Source: Salinisphaeraceae bacterium
Lineage (GTDB): Bacteria > Pseudomonadota > Gammaproteobacteria > Nevskiales > Salinisphaeraceae
Direction: 5' to 3'
Assembly: GCA_002683405.1 (NCBI GenBank)
Contig: NYTH01000017.1
Coordinates: 1-64,000 of the forward strand
DNA length: 64,000 bases
Positions 1 through 9,618 of this stretch are shown here, piece by piece. The translations under genes and the position numbers were made by a program. Below the pieces are notes generated by a model. That model was not told where the DNA came from. It saw only the letters and a list, made by a program, of their open reading frames with translations, and ran no database searches. Positions within the stretch are counted from its first letter, which is position 1, and each line of letters begins with the position of its first letter.

Positions 1-63
1 AGAATATGCTTTTTTTTACTTTTTCTTTTGTGTAATAAGCATCTTATGATATAATTTTAAAAA
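1..63. other. AT-rich left edge of foreign composition
   Basis: These 63 bases are almost all A and T, including a run of eight T, while everything after about position 100 is GC-rich. The stretch contains a good sigma-70-like promoter and leads directly into a tRNA whose 5' acceptor strand also looks low-GC. I infer that it comes from a different genome than the rest of the window, most simply through assembly joining at a conserved tRNA. Confidence 0.6.
28..55 (+). promoter_or_regulatory. sigma-70-like promoter of tRNA-Pro
   Basis: TTGTGT at 28-33 and a perfect TATAAT at 50-55 are separated by 16 bases. The tRNA begins at 64, so transcription would start just before it. The promoter lies wholly in the AT-rich edge segment and may not belong to the host of the remaining sequence. 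Confidence 0.5.
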
Positions 64-140
64 CGGAATATAGCGCAGCTTGGTAGCGCGTCTGCTTTGG
101 GAGCAGAAGGTCGCAGGTTCAAATCCTGCTACCCCGACCA
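64..140 (+). tRNA. tRNA-Pro(TGG), chimeric acceptor stem
   Basis: The gene has a D-arm, an anticodon loop with TGG, a T-arm with TTCAAAT and an encoded CCA end. The 5' acceptor strand is CGGAATA and the 3' strand is TACCCCG, so positions 4-69 and 5-68 are both A-C mismatches. CGGAATA would pair perfectly with TATTCCG, and TACCCCG with CGGGGTA. The two halves therefore look like they come from different tRNA-Pro genes, one low-GC and one high-GC. As written, the stem is broken. Confidence 0.85.
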
Positions 141-690
141 ATTCCGGCCCACCGCCGCAGTTCCTACTCCAACAGCCAAGCCGGAATTTCCTCCTCCATC
201 ACCTCATCGTCGCCAACGCCGTACGCGGACCGGGAGGAAAACGGACAATGGTTGCCTGTGGAAAGAGCTAATGCGCCACCCACGCAGTTCGTCCTCCAGC
301 AATCAAGCCGGAATTTCCTCCTCCATCACCGCATCGTCGCCGACGCCGTACGCAGACCGGGAGGAAAACGGAAAATGTTTGCCTGTGGAAAGCGTCAATG
401 CGCCACACCGCGAGATCCTCCGCCAGCAATCAGGCCGGAATTTCCTCCTCCTTCAGCGCCCCGTCGCCAGCGCCGTACGCGGACCGGGCGGAAAACGGGA
501 AATGGCCGCCTGTGGAAAGCGCTAATGCGCCACTCACGCCGTTCGTCCGCCAACAATCCAAGCCGGAATTTCCTTCATCATCGCTTGTTCGCCAACGCAA
601 TACGCGGACCGGGACAACAAGGGCCAGGGCTATTCGCGAAAAACCTCAAGCCGTCGCAACCACAAGGCTGGATATAGCTCCTCAAAACGC
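141..690 (+). repeat. tRNA-associated ~127 bp tandem repeat, array 1
   Basis: The phrase CCGGAATTTCC recurs at 181, 308, 435 and 563, a period of 127-128 bases. A partial unit lies between the tRNA-Pro end and 181, and the fourth unit decays after about 620. Each good unit holds TTTCCTCC, then about 40 bases later a block containing GACCGGG-GGAAAACGG; TTTCCTCC can pair with GGAGGAAA in units 1 and 2. Units 1-3 then have an ATG about ten bases after the purine-rich block. Two of these start seven-codon frames (248-271 and 502-525, reading M-[VA]-A-C-G-K-[SR]); the third starts at 375. No protein-coding gene is convincing here. The same core recurs in array 2. Confidence 0.8.
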
Positions 691-729
691 TGTCGCCCGG
701 CCGGACCATGCCTACCGCGACCTGGCACT

Positions 730-747
730 AAAGCGCCGACGGCTTTT
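730..747 (+). terminator. weak terminator-like hairpin after array 1
   Basis: AAAGC at 730-734 can pair with GCTTT at 742-746, followed by one more T and C. It is the only terminator-like structure between array 1 and the next tRNA. The stem is short, so this is tentative. The rest of 748-875 shows no gene. Confidence 0.25.
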
Positions 748-875
748 CATTGAGCGCGGGTGATATGCCAGCGAGCGCCGCACGGGTCGCCTGCGAAGCT
801 TGACGGGGTAAAGGATGAGCGCGGCCGCGGTGCGACACCGGGCGGGTGGACGTGTCAGTCGCGAGTCACCGCAAA

Positions 876-906
876 TTGGCGTGCCGGCTGTCGAAACGCA
901 TACAAT
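876..906 (+). promoter_or_regulatory. candidate promoter of tRNA-Arg/His
   Basis: TTGGCG at 876-881 and TACAAT at 901-906 are 19 bases apart, and the tRNA-Arg gene begins at 921. The -10 is good, the spacing is slightly long. It would start a tRNA-Arg to tRNA-His transcript. Confidence 0.4.
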
Positions 907-920
907 TCAAAGCCGATCAG

Positions 921-997
<77 letters not shown>

Positions 998-1103
998 GTC
1001 AGTAGCCGTGCCGGTTCGCGGGTCTGGTATGGCCGAATTCGCGAACTTGTGGCAGGATGCGCCGCTCGTGAGGGCGGCGGGGCCGTCCGGTAGCGGTATC
1101 AAT

Positions 1104-1180
1104 GGTGGGCGTAGCTCAGTTGGTAGAGCCCCGGATTGTGATTCCGGTCGTCGTGGGTTCGAGTCCCATCGTCCACCCCA
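1104..1180 (+). tRNA. tRNA-His(GTG)
   Basis: Anticodon GTG sits in the loop TTGTGAT. The acceptor strands GTGGGCG and CGTCCAC pair with one G-T wobble. The extra 5' G at 1104 faces C73, as expected for histidine tRNAs, and CCA is encoded. Confidence 0.95.
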
Positions 1181-1220
1181 TAGTCAGCGGCATCGAATTT
1201 TGGCCGGTGCTGCGTTTGAC

Positions 1221-1454
1221 GGAGTCTGAAAGACTCCATCGGTCGGTCACGACCGAATGCGCAAAGCGCTTAAGCGTTTGCGAATTCATTTCGCAAAAAG
1301 CGCAGGTGAACTCGGGCAGGAGCCCGATGTTCACCGCCGAGCGCAAGAAGAACTTTTCGGTCATGGATGGCCGAACGCGCGAAGCGCGTAAGCGGTTGCG
1401 AATTCATTTCGCAAATAGCGCAGGTGAATTCGGGCAGGAGCCCGATGTTCATCA
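1221..1454 (+). repeat. duplicated hairpin-rich module between tRNA-His and tRNA-Lys
   Basis: About 97 bases (1239-1335) recur at about 1357-1453, offset 118. Each copy holds a hairpin built on a TTGCGAA stem (1277-1297 and 1396-1414) and a 13-bp stem with one bulged T and an AGGA loop (1305-1335 and 1423-1453). Where the copies differ in the long stem (C to T on both arms) pairing is kept as G-T wobbles, which suggests selection on RNA structure. A further perfect hairpin, GGAGTCT-GAA-AGACTCC, precedes them at 1221-1237. No reading frame here is convincing. Confidence 0.7.
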
Positions 1455-1462
1455 TATACAAA

Positions 1463-1637
<175 letters not shown>

Positions 1638-1670
1638 TTCCCGCCCACCAGCAAGTTTTCTACGCCCACA

Positions 1671-2299
1671 ATCAAGCGGGAAATCCCTCCTCCAGCAACC
1701 TGCCTACGCGTGCGCAGTACGCGGACCAGGAGTAAAACGGAAGATGGCTGTTTTTGTGAAAGAGCCGTAGCGGGCCTCGCACGCCGTTCCAACGCCCACA
1801 ATCAAGCGGGAAATCCCTCCTCCAGCAACCTGCCTACGCGTGCGCGATACGCGGACCGGGAGGAAAACGGCCAATGGCTGCCTCTCGAAAGAGCCATACC
1901 GGCCTCGCACGCCGTTCCAACGCCCACAATCAAGCGGGAAATCTCTCCTCCGAGATTCGTCGAACTCCCGCGCGGCACGCCGACCGGGAGGAAAACGGAA
2001 CAAGGTCGACTACAATTCGGCCCAATGGCCTTGCCGCGACTTTCTACGCCCACAATCAAGCGGGAAATTCCTCCTCCAGCAACCTGCCTACGCGTGCGCG
2101 ATACGCGGACCGGGAGGAAAAAGGCCAATGGCTGCCTCGCGAAAGAGCCATTCCGGCCTCGCACGCCGTTCCAACTCCCACAATCAAGCGGGAAATCCCT
2201 CCTGCTAGATCGGTTGAATTCCCACGCAGTAGGCGGACCGGGAGTAAAACGGAAGATGGCTGTCTAAAAAAACTGGCAGAGCGGCCTGCCTTTTACGCC
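1671..2299 (+). repeat. tRNA-associated ~128 bp tandem repeat, array 2
   Basis: ATCAAGCGGGAAAT starts units at 1671, 1801, 1929, 2055 and 2183 (spacing 130, 128, 126 and 128). Units share CTCCTCC near the start, then GACCGGGAGGAAAACGG, then an ATG, then GAAAGAGCC in the better copies, and end in the CGCACGCCGTTCCAAC region. The core GACCGGGAGGAAAACGG is also in array 1, so the arrays are one family. Short frames begin at 1744 (to 1770), 1874, 2128 (to 2208) and 2255 (to 2266). Unit 3 has lost the ATG. The last unit runs into a terminator-like hairpin. Confidence 0.85.
2275..2294 (+). terminator. terminator-like hairpin ending array 2
   Basis: GGCAG at 2275-2279 pairs with CTGCC at 2286-2290, followed by TTTT. 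It sits at the end of the last repeat unit and could end a tRNA-Lys/repeat transcript. From 2300 to 2518 I see no gene or clear signal. Confidence 0.4.
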
Positions 2300-2518
2300 A
2301 AAGCCAGCTATCAGCTCATTACCTTCGCAGGCGCCCCATTGGCATTGGTTGTCCGGCATTCGGCCGGGAGGTGAAACGCTATAGCGCCCTTCAGCAACAC
2401 CGCGACTGAGTCGCTTTTCCCTCCGCTTGACGGTCCGGCTCATGGACTCGTTTGGGCTATCTTGCCTGGTGTGGCATTCGCCGCCGACAGCGTTGCCGGG
2501 GTTGTCCGGCCAGCGGAA

Positions 2519-2548
2519 TTGGGATGGACCGTCATTCCCATATAGAAT
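2519..2548 (+). promoter_or_regulatory. candidate tig promoter
   Basis: TTGGGA at 2519-2524 and TAGAAT at 2543-2548 are 18 bases apart, about 55 bases before the tig start codon. Confidence 0.45.
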
Positions 2549-2603
2549 GCGCGGATTTTCCGGCCCGCCGGCCGGGATGTCGCAGCTCACCTAGAGGTCA
2601 CTA

Positions 2604-3923
2604 ATGGAAGTATCCATCGCAGAATCGAATGGTCTGGAACGCACGCTGAAGGTCCAGATTCCTGCTGAACAGGTCGATCAGGCCATCGAGGAAAAGATTC
2701 GTCGGGTCGGTCAGCACGCCAAGATTCCGGGTTTCCGCCCGGGCAAGGTGCCGAAGAAGGTTCTGTATCAGCGTTACGGTGATGGCGCGCGGCAGGAAGT
2801 GGCCGGCGAGCTGGTGCAAAGCACCATTCCGCAGGCCATCAGTCAGGTGGACCTCAAGCCTGCCGGGCGGCCGGACGTGTCGGTGGACAGCATGGAGCCT
2901 GGCGCCGGCCTGGCGTACACCGCTACCTTTGACGTGTACCCGGAAATCGAGCTGCAGGGGCTTGACGATATCAAGGTCGAGCGGCCGGTCGTGGAGGTAA
3001 CCGACAGCGATGTGGACGCCGCCATCGTGCGGCTGCGCGAACAGCGCAAGACATTCGAGCCGGTGGAGCGCGAAGCGCGCGATGAGGACAAGCTGGTCAT
3101 CGACTACGAAGGAAAGATCGACGGCGAAGCCTTCGAAGGCGGCACGGCGAGTGATGTCGAGGTGGTTGTCGGCGAGGGTCGGTTCCTGCCAGACCTTGAA
3201 AGTGCCCTGAAGGGTCGCACGGCCGGCGAGAGCTTCGAGAGCGATGTCACCTTCCCCGAGGAATACCAGTCGGTTGATCTGGCCGGCAAGACGGCGCAGT
3301 TCTCGGTCACCATCAAGTCGGTATCGGAGCCGCAGTTGCCGGAGCTGGACGATGAATTTCTAAAGTCGCTGGGCATGGAAGAGCCCAACGAAGCCGAGCT
3401 GAGGGAGAAGCTGGCTGAATCGCTGCGCAGCGAAGCCGATAACCAGATCAGTAACCGGGAGAAGACCCAGGTGATGGATGCGGTGCTGGCGGCAAATCCG
3501 ATCGAGGTGCCCAAGTCCATCGTGGCGCAGGAGATGCAGCGCATGCGGCAGGAAGCCTTGTCGCGCATGCCCGAGCAGTTTCGGGAGAACAGCGAGGCCC
3601 TGGCGCAGCTTTTCCCGGAAGAGCAGATGCGTGAGCCCGCTGAAAAGCGGGTGGCGCTTGGCTTGCTGATCGCCGAAGTCATATCGCAGCGCGAAATCGA
3701 GCTCGACCGGGAAAAGGTCGACGAGAAGCTCGCGGAACTCGCGGCACAGTACGGTGCCGAAACCGAGCAAGTGAAGCAGTACTATCAGTCCAATCCGCAG
3801 ATGATGCAGGGCATCGAGGCGATGGTCATGGAGAACCAGGTGGTTGAAAGCCTGCTCGGCGCCGCCACTATCAGTGACAAGACAATGTCGCTGGACGAAT
3901 TGCTGTCGGACGGGCAGCAGTAG
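2604..3923 (+). CDS. tig: trigger factor, ribosome-bound chaperone and prolyl isomerase
   Basis: Trigger factor binds the ribosomal exit tunnel and shields nascent chains; its middle FKBP-like domain is a peptidyl-prolyl isomerase. The 439-residue length fits the family (about 430). The N-terminal domain carries the ribosome-binding loop in [10 protein letters not shown] (about residues 43-52). The FKBP domain follows at about 150-245 ([13 protein letters not shown] onward), and the C-terminal chaperone domain is rich in charged helices. The ATG follows CTAGAGG by eight bases. It heads the tig-clpP-clpX-lon block, the usual gammaproteobacterial order. Confidence 0.97.
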   Translation: MEVSIAESNGLERTLKVQIPAEQVDQAIEEKIRRVGQHAKIPGFRPGKVPKKVLYQRYGDGARQEVAGELVQSTIPQAISQVDLKPAGRPDVSVDSMEPGAGLAYTATFDVYPEIELQGLDDIKVERPVVEVTDSDVDAAIVRLREQRKTFEPVEREARDEDKLVIDYEGKIDGEAFEGGTASDVEVVVGEGRFLPDLESALKGRTAGESFESDVTFPEEYQSVDLAGKTAQFSVTIKSVSEPQLPELDDEFLKSLGMEEPNEAELREKLAESLRSEADNQISNREKTQVMDAVLAANPIEVPKSIVAQEMQRMRQEALSRMPEQFRENSEALAQLFPEEQMREPAEKRVALGLLIAEVISQREIELDREKVDEKLAELAAQYGAETEQVKQYYQSNPQMMQGIEAMVMENQVVESLLGAATISDKTMSLDELLSDGQQ

Positions 3924-3970
3924 TCATCTCCGGTCAAATCTTGCAGACAGCCACAGGAATTCAATCCGCT

Positions 3971-4615
3971 ATGTCCGAACGCGAAAACATGCCGCCGAGC
4001 AATATTGGCCTGGTCCCCATGGTGGTGGAACAGACGGCCCGCGGTGAGCGCGCCTTTGACATCTACTCGCGCCTGCTCAAGGAGCGCGTGGTATTTGTCG
4101 TCGGCCCGATTGACGACCACATGGCCAACCTGATCGTTGCCCAGTTGCTGTTCCTCGAGTCGGACAATCCGGACAAGGACATCCAGCTCTACATCAACTC
4201 GCCGGGCGGCGTCATTTCGTCGGGCATGTCGATCTACGACACCATGCAGTTCATCAAGCCGGACGTGGCCACGATGTGCCTGGGGCAGGCGGCCAGCATG
4301 GGCGCCGTGCTGCTGGCCGGCGGCGCATCCGGCAAGCGCTATTGTCTGCCGCATTCGCGAGTGATGATTCATCAGCCGCTGGGCGGTTTCCAGGGCCAGG
4401 CCACCGATATCGAGATTCACGCCCGTGAAATACTGCATGCGCGTGAACGGCTCAATGAAATCCTGTCCCGTCACACCGGGCAGCCCCTGGACAAGATCAA
4501 GACCGATACCGAGCGTGACTATTTCATGACGGCCGACGCCTCCGTGGAATATGGTGTGGTCGACAAGGTGCTGACCAGCCGCGCCGCGCTGGCCGAGGAA
4601 AAGGCGGACAAGTAG
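3971..4615 (+). CDS. clpP: ATP-dependent Clp protease proteolytic subunit
   Basis: ClpP forms the tetradecameric serine peptidase chamber that degrades substrates unfolded by ClpX or ClpA. The catalytic triad is visible: Ser109 in AASMGA, His134 in MIHQPLGG and Asp183 in ERDYF, numbered from the ATG at 3971. That start gives 214 residues, close to E. coli ClpP (207 with propeptide), and has AGGA 12 bases upstream. The open frame extends to a TTG at 3941, which I reject because it adds residues without family support. An ATG at 3989 is also possible. The gap to tig is 47 bases, so the genes may be cotranscribed. Confidence 0.96.
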   Translation: MSERENMPPSNIGLVPMVVEQTARGERAFDIYSRLLKERVVFVVGPIDDHMANLIVAQLLFLESDNPDKDIQLYINSPGGVISSGMSIYDTMQFIKPDVATMCLGQAASMGAVLLAGGASGKRYCLPHSRVMIHQPLGGFQGQATDIEIHAREILHARERLNEILSRHTGQPLDKIKTDTERDYFMTADASVEYGVVDKVLTSRAALAEEKADK

Positions 4616-4759
4616 CTGATCGGTCGAAAGTTACTGCCCGTTTGGTGCGTCGCCGCGCCGGCGCAGGCCGGGCAGGGAACGGATATTGCTGGGCATACAA
4701 CGGCCGAAACGTTGATGTAATATCCGATGAGCAGTCGTAAATGAAAGAGGCAACAGCCA

Positions 4760-6052
4760 ATGTCTGATGACAGTCGAGGGAATGGCAACAGCAGCAACGG
4801 TCGCACGCTTTACTGCTCTTTCTGCGGAAAGAGCGAGCATGAGGTCCGCAAACTGATTGCAGGTCCCTCCGTATTCATCTGCGATGAGTGCGTGGAATTG
4901 TGCAACGACATCATGCGCGAGGAGCTGGCCAGCAAGCCGGCGCGCAAGGGGCTGCCCACGCCGCAGGAAATTCGGCAGGTGCTCAACGATTACGTCATCG
5001 GGCAGGAGTCGGCCAAGAAGGTGCTGGCGGTGGCCGTTTACAACCACTACAAGCGTCTCAATGCCGCCGCTGCGGATGACGGCATCGAACTGCAGAAATC
5101 GAACATTCTGCTGATTGGTCCGACTGGCTGCGGCAAGACGCTGCTGGCCGAGACGCTGGCGCGCTTGCTGGACGTGCCCTTTGCCATAGCGGACGCCACC
5201 ACGCTGACCGAGGCCGGCTATGTGGGCGAAGACGTCGAGAACATCATTCAGAAACTGCTGCAGAAGTGCGACTACGAAGTCGAGAAGGCGCAGCGCGGTA
5301 TTGTTTACATCGACGAAATCGACAAGATTTCCCGCAAGTCCGAAAACCCGTCGATCACGCGGGATGTGTCCGGCGAAGGTGTCCAGCAGGCCCTGCTCAA
5401 GCTCATCGAGGGCACCACTGCGTCCGTGCCGCCGCAGGGCGGGCGCAAGCATCCCCAGCAGGAATTCCTGCAGGTGGATACCGGCGGCATCCTTTTCATC
5501 TGCGGCGGCGCATTTGCCGGGCTGGAAAAGGTCATTGCCAATCGGGCCGGCAAGTCCGGTATCGGTTTCTCGGCCGAGGTCAAGAGTCCGGATCAAACGA
5601 AAGATCTGGGCGCCGTGCTGGCCGGCGTCGAGCCCGAAGACCTCATCAAGTACGGGCTGATTCCCGAATTCGTGGGTCGCCTGCCGGTGGTCGCCACGCT
5701 CGAGGAACTGGACGAAACCGCGCTGGTGGCGATTCTCCAGGAGCCGAAAAATGCCCTCACCAAGCAGTACAGCAAGCTGTTTGAAATGGAAGGCTGCGAA
5801 CTCGAGATTCGCGATGATGCGCTCAAGGCCATTGCCCACAAGGCCATGGAGCGTCGTACCGGGGCGCGTGGCCTACGGACGATTCTCGAGTCGATCCTGC
5901 TCGAGGTGATGTACGACCTGCCCTCCATGGAAAACGTCGCCAAGGTGGTTGTGGATGATGCGGTGGTGCGCGGCGACGCACAGCCTTACATCGTGTACGA
6001 AAACGCCGAGAAATCCCGCGCCGCAGGGGATACCAGCCGACCCTCCGCTTGA
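4760..6052 (+). CDS. clpX: Clp protease ATP-binding unfoldase ClpX
   Basis: ClpX is the hexameric AAA+ unfoldase that feeds ClpP. The N-terminal zinc-binding domain shows the four cysteines CSFC and CDECVELC (residues about 15-48). The AAA+ core has Walker A GPTGCGKT, Walker B VYIDEIDK, and the ClpP-contacting loop in KSGIGF. The 430-residue length is standard. AGAGG lies nine bases before the ATG. The 144-base gap after clpP could contain its own promoter, as in E. coli, but I do not see a clear one. Confidence 0.97.
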   Translation: MSDDSRGNGNSSNGRTLYCSFCGKSEHEVRKLIAGPSVFICDECVELCNDIMREELASKPARKGLPTPQEIRQVLNDYVIGQESAKKVLAVAVYNHYKRLNAAAADDGIELQKSNILLIGPTGCGKTLLAETLARLLDVPFAIADATTLTEAGYVGEDVENIIQKLLQKCDYEVEKAQRGIVYIDEIDKISRKSENPSITRDVSGEGVQQALLKLIEGTTASVPPQGGRKHPQQEFLQVDTGGILFICGGAFAGLEKVIANRAGKSGIGFSAEVKSPDQTKDLGAVLAGVEPEDLIKYGLIPEFVGRLPVVATLEELDETALVAILQEPKNALTKQYSKLFEMEGCELEIRDDALKAIAHKAMERRTGARGLRTILESILLEVMYDLPSMENVAKVVVDDAVVRGDAQPYIVYENAEKSRAAGDTSRPSA

Positions 6053-6096
6053 TTTCGGCCGTCACCGGCCGCAGCTTCTCTACAGGACGTCGAATT

Positions 6097-6121
6097 CCGG
6101 TGGCTCTTCTGGAGCCGCCGG
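6097..6121 (+). terminator. hairpin between clpX and lon
   Basis: Ten bases (6097-6106) pair with 6112-6121 around a TTCTG loop with a single G-T pair. There is no T-run after it, so it may be an attenuator or processing structure rather than a terminator. A second small palindrome, CCGAC-GCTC-GTCGG, lies nearby at about 6149-6162. Confidence 0.35.
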
Positions 6122-6240
6122 TCGACGCCTGCCCGGGGCTCCCGAGCAGTTTCCGACGCTCGTCGGCTCGACCGGGGCAGGTCATCACTAATACCGGGCG
6201 CTCGCCGATAACCTAGGCAGGCGCCAACAAGAGGCAGCAG

Positions 6241-8631
6241 ATGATGTCAGATTCCAACTCTCGTGCTTACGTTCTGCCACTCCGGGACGTGGTCGTCTTC
6301 CCGCATATGGCAATTCCGCTCTTCGTGGGGCGCGAAAAGTCCATCAACGCCCTGGAAGCTGCCATGGCGGACGACAAGCGCATCCTGCTGGTGGCGCAGC
6401 GCGCTGCGGATGTCGACGACCCGGGCGAGGCGGACATCTACGAAGTCGGCACGCTGGCCAGCATTCTGCAACTGCTCAAGCTGCCGGACGGTACCGTCAA
6501 GGTGCTGGTGGAAGGTGGCGAGCGCGCGCGTATCGAATCCCTCATGGTAGACGACAATGCGTTGATCGCCGATTACCGTCAGCTCGATGAAGAGAATGAC
6601 GACGACTCGAACAGCGAGCTTGATGCGCTGGTGCGCTCGACGCTGTCGGTGTTCGAGACCTACGTGAAGCTCAACAAGAAGGTGCCGGCCGAACTGTTGC
6701 CCTCCCTGTCGAGCATGGACTCGCCCGGGCGCCTGGCGGATACGATCGCTGCCCATCTGAATCTGAAGCTCGACGAGAAACAGGACGTCCTGGAAATCGA
6801 CGATCCCGGCGCGCGCCTGGAGCACGTGCTCGCCAAGGTCGAGGCTGAAATCGAGGTGCTGCAGATTGAAAAGCGCATTCGCGGCCGCGTGAAGCAGCAG
6901 ATGGAGAAGTCTCAGCGCGAGTACTATCTGAATGAGCAGATGAAGGCCATTCAGAAGGAGCTGGGCGATCTGGACGATGCGCCGAACGATCTCGAGGACC
7001 TGGAAAAGAAAATAGAGAAGGCCGGCATGCCGAAGGAGGTCAAGCGCAAGGCGCTGACCGAATTCAACAAGCTGAAGATGATGTCGCCGATGTCGGCCGA
7101 AGCCACGGTGGTGCGCAACTACCTGGACTGGCTGGTCGACGTGCCGTGGAAGAAGCGCAGCAAAAGCCGCATCGACCTGGGCGAGGCCGAGGGCATTCTT
7201 GATGCCGACCACTACGGTCTGGAGCGCGTGAAAGAGCGGATTATCGAGAATCTGGCGGTGCAGCAGCGGGTCAGGAAGATCAAGGGCCCCATTCTCTGTC
7301 TGGTCGGTCCGCCCGGCGTGGGCAAGACCTCGCTGGGTCGATCAATCGCGCGGGCAACCAACCGGAAGTTCGTGCGCATGAGCCTGGGCGGCGTGCGGGA
7401 CGAGGCCGAGATTCGCGGCCACCGGCGCACCTACATCGGTTCGCTGCCGGGCAAGATCATCCAGAACATGGCCAAGGTGGGCGTGCGTAACCCGCTGTTT
7501 CTGCTCGACGAAGTCGACAAGATGGCGATGGACTTCCGGGGCGATCCGGCCTCCGCGCTGCTCGAAGTGCTCGATCCGGAGCAGAACAACAGCTTTGCCG
7601 ATCACTACCTCGAGGTGGATTACGACCTGTCACAGGTGATGTTCGTGTGTACGGCCAACACGCTGAATATTCCGCCGCCGCTGCTGGATCGCATGGAGGT
7701 CATTCGACTGTCGGGCTATACCGAGGACGAAAAGGTCAACATTGCGCAGCAATATCTGCTGCCCAAGAAGATGGAGGAATCCGGCCTGGAGCCGGACGAG
7801 ATGCAGCTGTCGGAGAACGCGCTGCGGGAGATCATTCGCCGCTATACGCGGGAGGCCGGCGTTCGCAATCTCGAGCGCGATATCAGCAAGGTCTGCCGCA
7901 AGGTCGTGAAGGAGCTGATCAGTCATCCGGACGACAAGCAGAAGCAGATTTCCACCAAGAACCTCGACAAATACCTGGGCGTGCCCAAGTACCGCTACGG
8001 CCGGGCCGAGGAAGTCGACCGCGTGGGGCAGGTGACCGGTCTGGCCTGGACCGAAGTCGGCGGCGAGCTGCTAACGATTGAGTCCGCGGCCGTGCCGGGC
8101 AAGGGCAAGCCGCTGCATACGGGCAGTCTGGGCGATGTTATGCAGGAGTCCATTCAGGCCGCCCTGACGGTGGTCAGAAGCCGCGCCGCCAAGCTGGGTA
8201 TCCCGGCCGACTTCATGAGCCGTTACGACCTGCACGTGCACGTACCCGAGGGCGCCACGCCCAAGGACGGTCCATCGGCCGGTATCGGCATGTGTACCGC
8301 GCTGGTGTCGGCACTCACGGATATTCCCGTGCGCGCCGATGTCGCCATGACCGGCGAGATCACCCTGCGCGGTGATGTGCTGCCGATTGGCGGACTGAAG
8401 GAGAAGCTGCTCGCGGCCCATCGCGGCGGCATCGCTACCGTCGTGATTCCCGACGAGAACGTCAAGGACCTCGAGGAAATTCCGGCCAACATCAAGTCCA
8501 AGCTCGAAATCCGCGCCGTCAAGCGCATTGACGAGGTGCTGGAGATTGCGCTGTCGCGCATGCCGGAGCCACTTCCCGAGACCGATCTCGCGACCGAAAA
8601 GCGTGACGGGGCGGAGGTTCGGGCCCACTAG
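6241..8631 (+). CDS. lon: ATP-dependent protease Lon
   Basis: Lon is a homo-oligomeric AAA+ serine protease that removes misfolded and regulatory proteins. Domains in order: N-terminal LAN domain (about 10-205), helical region, AAA+ module with Walker [10 protein letters not shown] (about 356-364), and the C-terminal protease. The Ser-Lys dyad is Ser679 in PKDGPSAG and Lys722 in GGLKEK, the same numbers as in E. coli. The 796 residues are slightly longer than E. coli Lon, mainly a C-terminal extension. AAGAGG precedes tandem ATGs at 6241 and 6244; either may be used. The ClpXP-Lon-HU order is conserved. Confidence 0.97.
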   Translation: MMSDSNSRAYVLPLRDVVVFPHMAIPLFVGREKSINALEAAMADDKRILLVAQRAADVDDPGEADIYEVGTLASILQLLKLPDGTVKVLVEGGERARIESLMVDDNALIADYRQLDEENDDDSNSELDALVRSTLSVFETYVKLNKKVPAELLPSLSSMDSPGRLADTIAAHLNLKLDEKQDVLEIDDPGARLEHVLAKVEAEIEVLQIEKRIRGRVKQQMEKSQREYYLNEQMKAIQKELGDLDDAPNDLEDLEKKIEKAGMPKEVKRKALTEFNKLKMMSPMSAEATVVRNYLDWLVDVPWKKRSKSRIDLGEAEGILDADHYGLERVKERIIENLAVQQRVRKIKGPILCLVGPPGVGKTSLGRSIARATNRKFVRMSLGGVRDEAEIRGHRRTYIGSLPGKIIQNMAKVGVRNPLFLLDEVDKMAMDFRGDPASALLEVLDPEQNNSFADHYLEVDYDLSQVMFVCTANTLNIPPPLLDRMEVIRLSGYTEDEKVNIAQQYLLPKKMEESGLEPDEMQLSENALREIIRRYTREAGVRNLERDISKVCRKVVKELISHPDDKQKQISTKNLDKYLGVPKYRYGRAEEVDRVGQVTGLAWTEVGGELLTIESAAVPGKGKPLHTGSLGDVMQESIQAALTVVRSRAAKLGIPADFMSRYDLHVHVPEGATPKDGPSAGIGMCTALVSALTDIPVRADVAMTGEITLRGDVLPIGGLKEKLLAAHRGGIATVVIPDENVKDLEEIPANIKSKLEIRAVKRIDEVLEIALSRMPEPLPETDLATEKRDGAEVRAH

Positions 8632-8654
8632 GGGCGGCGGATTGCAGGTGGTCT

Positions 8655-8676
8655 GCCGGGCGCGGGAGCGCCCGGC
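8655..8676 (+). terminator. strong GC hairpin after lon
   Basis: GCCGGGCGC and GCGCCCGGC form a perfect nine-base-pair stem with a GGGA loop, 24 bases after the lon stop. The T-run is missing, so termination may be inefficient or Rho-assisted. Confidence 0.45.
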
Positions 8677-8812
8677 TGGTGCCTATTGTCCTCAAACCGT
8701 CACCGGCCAAGCTATTTCCTGGGTATCACGGCTTGCGGCGCGCGTCACATTACGGTAAAACAGCGCGCTTTGCGGGCGTCGCGTCGGGGCCTGAGGCCCG
8801 GGTTACAGCCTG

Positions 8813-8842
8813 TTGACGGGTTCGCAAAGCCCTTGGTATAAA
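8813..8842 (+). promoter_or_regulatory. strong sigma-70 promoter of hupB
   Basis: TTGACG at 8813-8818 and TATAAA at 8837-8842 are 18 bases apart. The hupB start lies about 170 bases downstream, leaving a long leader. It fits the high expression expected for HU and possibly for the two tRNAs after it. Confidence 0.65.
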
Positions 8843-9014
8843 AGCGCCTCGCCGGGTTCACCGCAGCTTCAACGCTCAGGCACCGGCAAGCACTGTTAGG
8901 CACTCGGGACACTCCCCGTCTTCGTCGTCCGGGCCGCTCATTCAGGCCTTCAGGGGATGTTGTAAGCATTTAGCATAGGCCAAAGCCAAATCCACAAGAG
9001 GGGATTCGCACGTT

Positions 9015-9287
9015 ATGAATAAATCCGAACTGATCGACGCCGTAGCCGACAAGGCCAACCTGTCCAAGTCCGAAGCGACGGACGCCGTGGACGCAGTGGT
9101 TGATTCGATCACCGATGCACTCAAGAAGGACGACAAGGTTTCCCTGGTGGGCTTTGGCGTGTTCTCTGTTCGCAGTCGCGCAGCCCGTCAGGGCCGCAAC
9201 CCCAAGACCGGCCAGTCCATCACGATTCCGGCCGGCAAAACGCCCGGTTTCAAGGCTGGTAAGGCACTCAAGGATGCCGTAAACTAG
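9015..9287 (+). CDS. hupB: DNA-binding protein HU-beta
   Basis: HU is a small nucleoid-associated protein that bends and compacts DNA as a dimer. The 90-residue protein begins [14 protein letters not shown] and contains the GRNPKTGQ stretch at the tip of the DNA-gripping arm, with the typical [16 protein letters not shown] end. AAGAGGGG lies about ten bases upstream. It follows lon, as in E. coli and Pseudomonas. The tRNA-Val gene starts only 32 bases after its stop, so HU and the two tRNAs may share a transcript ending at 9538-9564. Confidence 0.97.
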   Translation: MNKSELIDAVADKANLSKSEATDAVDAVVDSITDALKKDDKVSLVGFGVFSVRSRAARQGRNPKTGQSITIPAGKTPGFKAGKALKDAVN

Positions 9288-9319
9288 CGCGCCTCCAGCG
9301 GGGGCCAGGCGCCCCGGCA

Positions 9320-9395
9320 GGGTGCTTAGCTCAGCTGGTAGAGCGTCGCCCTTACAAGGCGAATGTCGGCGGTTCGATCCCGTCAGCACCCACCA
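9320..9395 (+). tRNA. tRNA-Val(TAC)
   Basis: Acceptor strands GGGTGCT and AGCACCC pair perfectly, the loop CTTACAA gives anticodon TAC, and CCA is encoded. It lies directly after hupB. Confidence 0.95.
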
Positions 9396-9405
9396 TTTTC
9401 AATGC

Positions 9406-9482
9406 GGAGCGGTAGTTCAGTTGGTTAGAATACCGGCCTGTCACGCCGGGGGTCGCGGGTTCGAGTCCCGTCCGCTCCGCCA
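9406..9482 (+). tRNA. tRNA-Asp(GTC)
   Basis: Acceptor strands GGAGCGG and CCGCTCC pair, the loop CTGTCAC gives anticodon GTC, the discriminator base is G as expected for aspartate, and CCA is encoded. It is ten bases after tRNA-Val, so the two are cotranscribed. Confidence 0.95.
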
Positions 9483-9537
9483 TTACATCATCGAGCCGCT
9501 CGCAGGTATTGCGGGCCGGGTTCGTCAGACCAGATCA

Positions 9538-9564
9538 GGGCGCGTTTACCGCGCCCTTTTTTTT
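9538..9564 (+). terminator. rho-independent terminator after tRNA-Asp
   Basis: GGGCGCG and CGCGCCC form a perfect seven-base-pair stem around TTTAC, followed by eight T. It is the clearest intrinsic terminator in the window and separates the hupB/tRNA unit from ppiD. Confidence 0.9.
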
Positions 9565-9618
9565 GCCGTCAACGTGTGAGTAGCCGGCCGCCGGAACCGG
9601 CCATGGGGATGAATCAGG

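Noticed and set aside
80-763. Overlapping open frames of 63-142 codons across repeat array 1
   Set aside because: They run through the tRNA and the tandem repeats in several frames at once, encode repeated low-complexity peptides and have no family resemblance. They arise from the repeat lacking stops.
4631-5839. 402-codon minus-strand frame opposite clpX
   Set aside because: Antisense to an unmistakable clpX; composition is that of a shadow.
6053-6240. Sigma-32 promoter before lon
   Set aside because: Expected from E. coli, but no CTTGAA/CCCCAT pair at a suitable distance was found in the gap.
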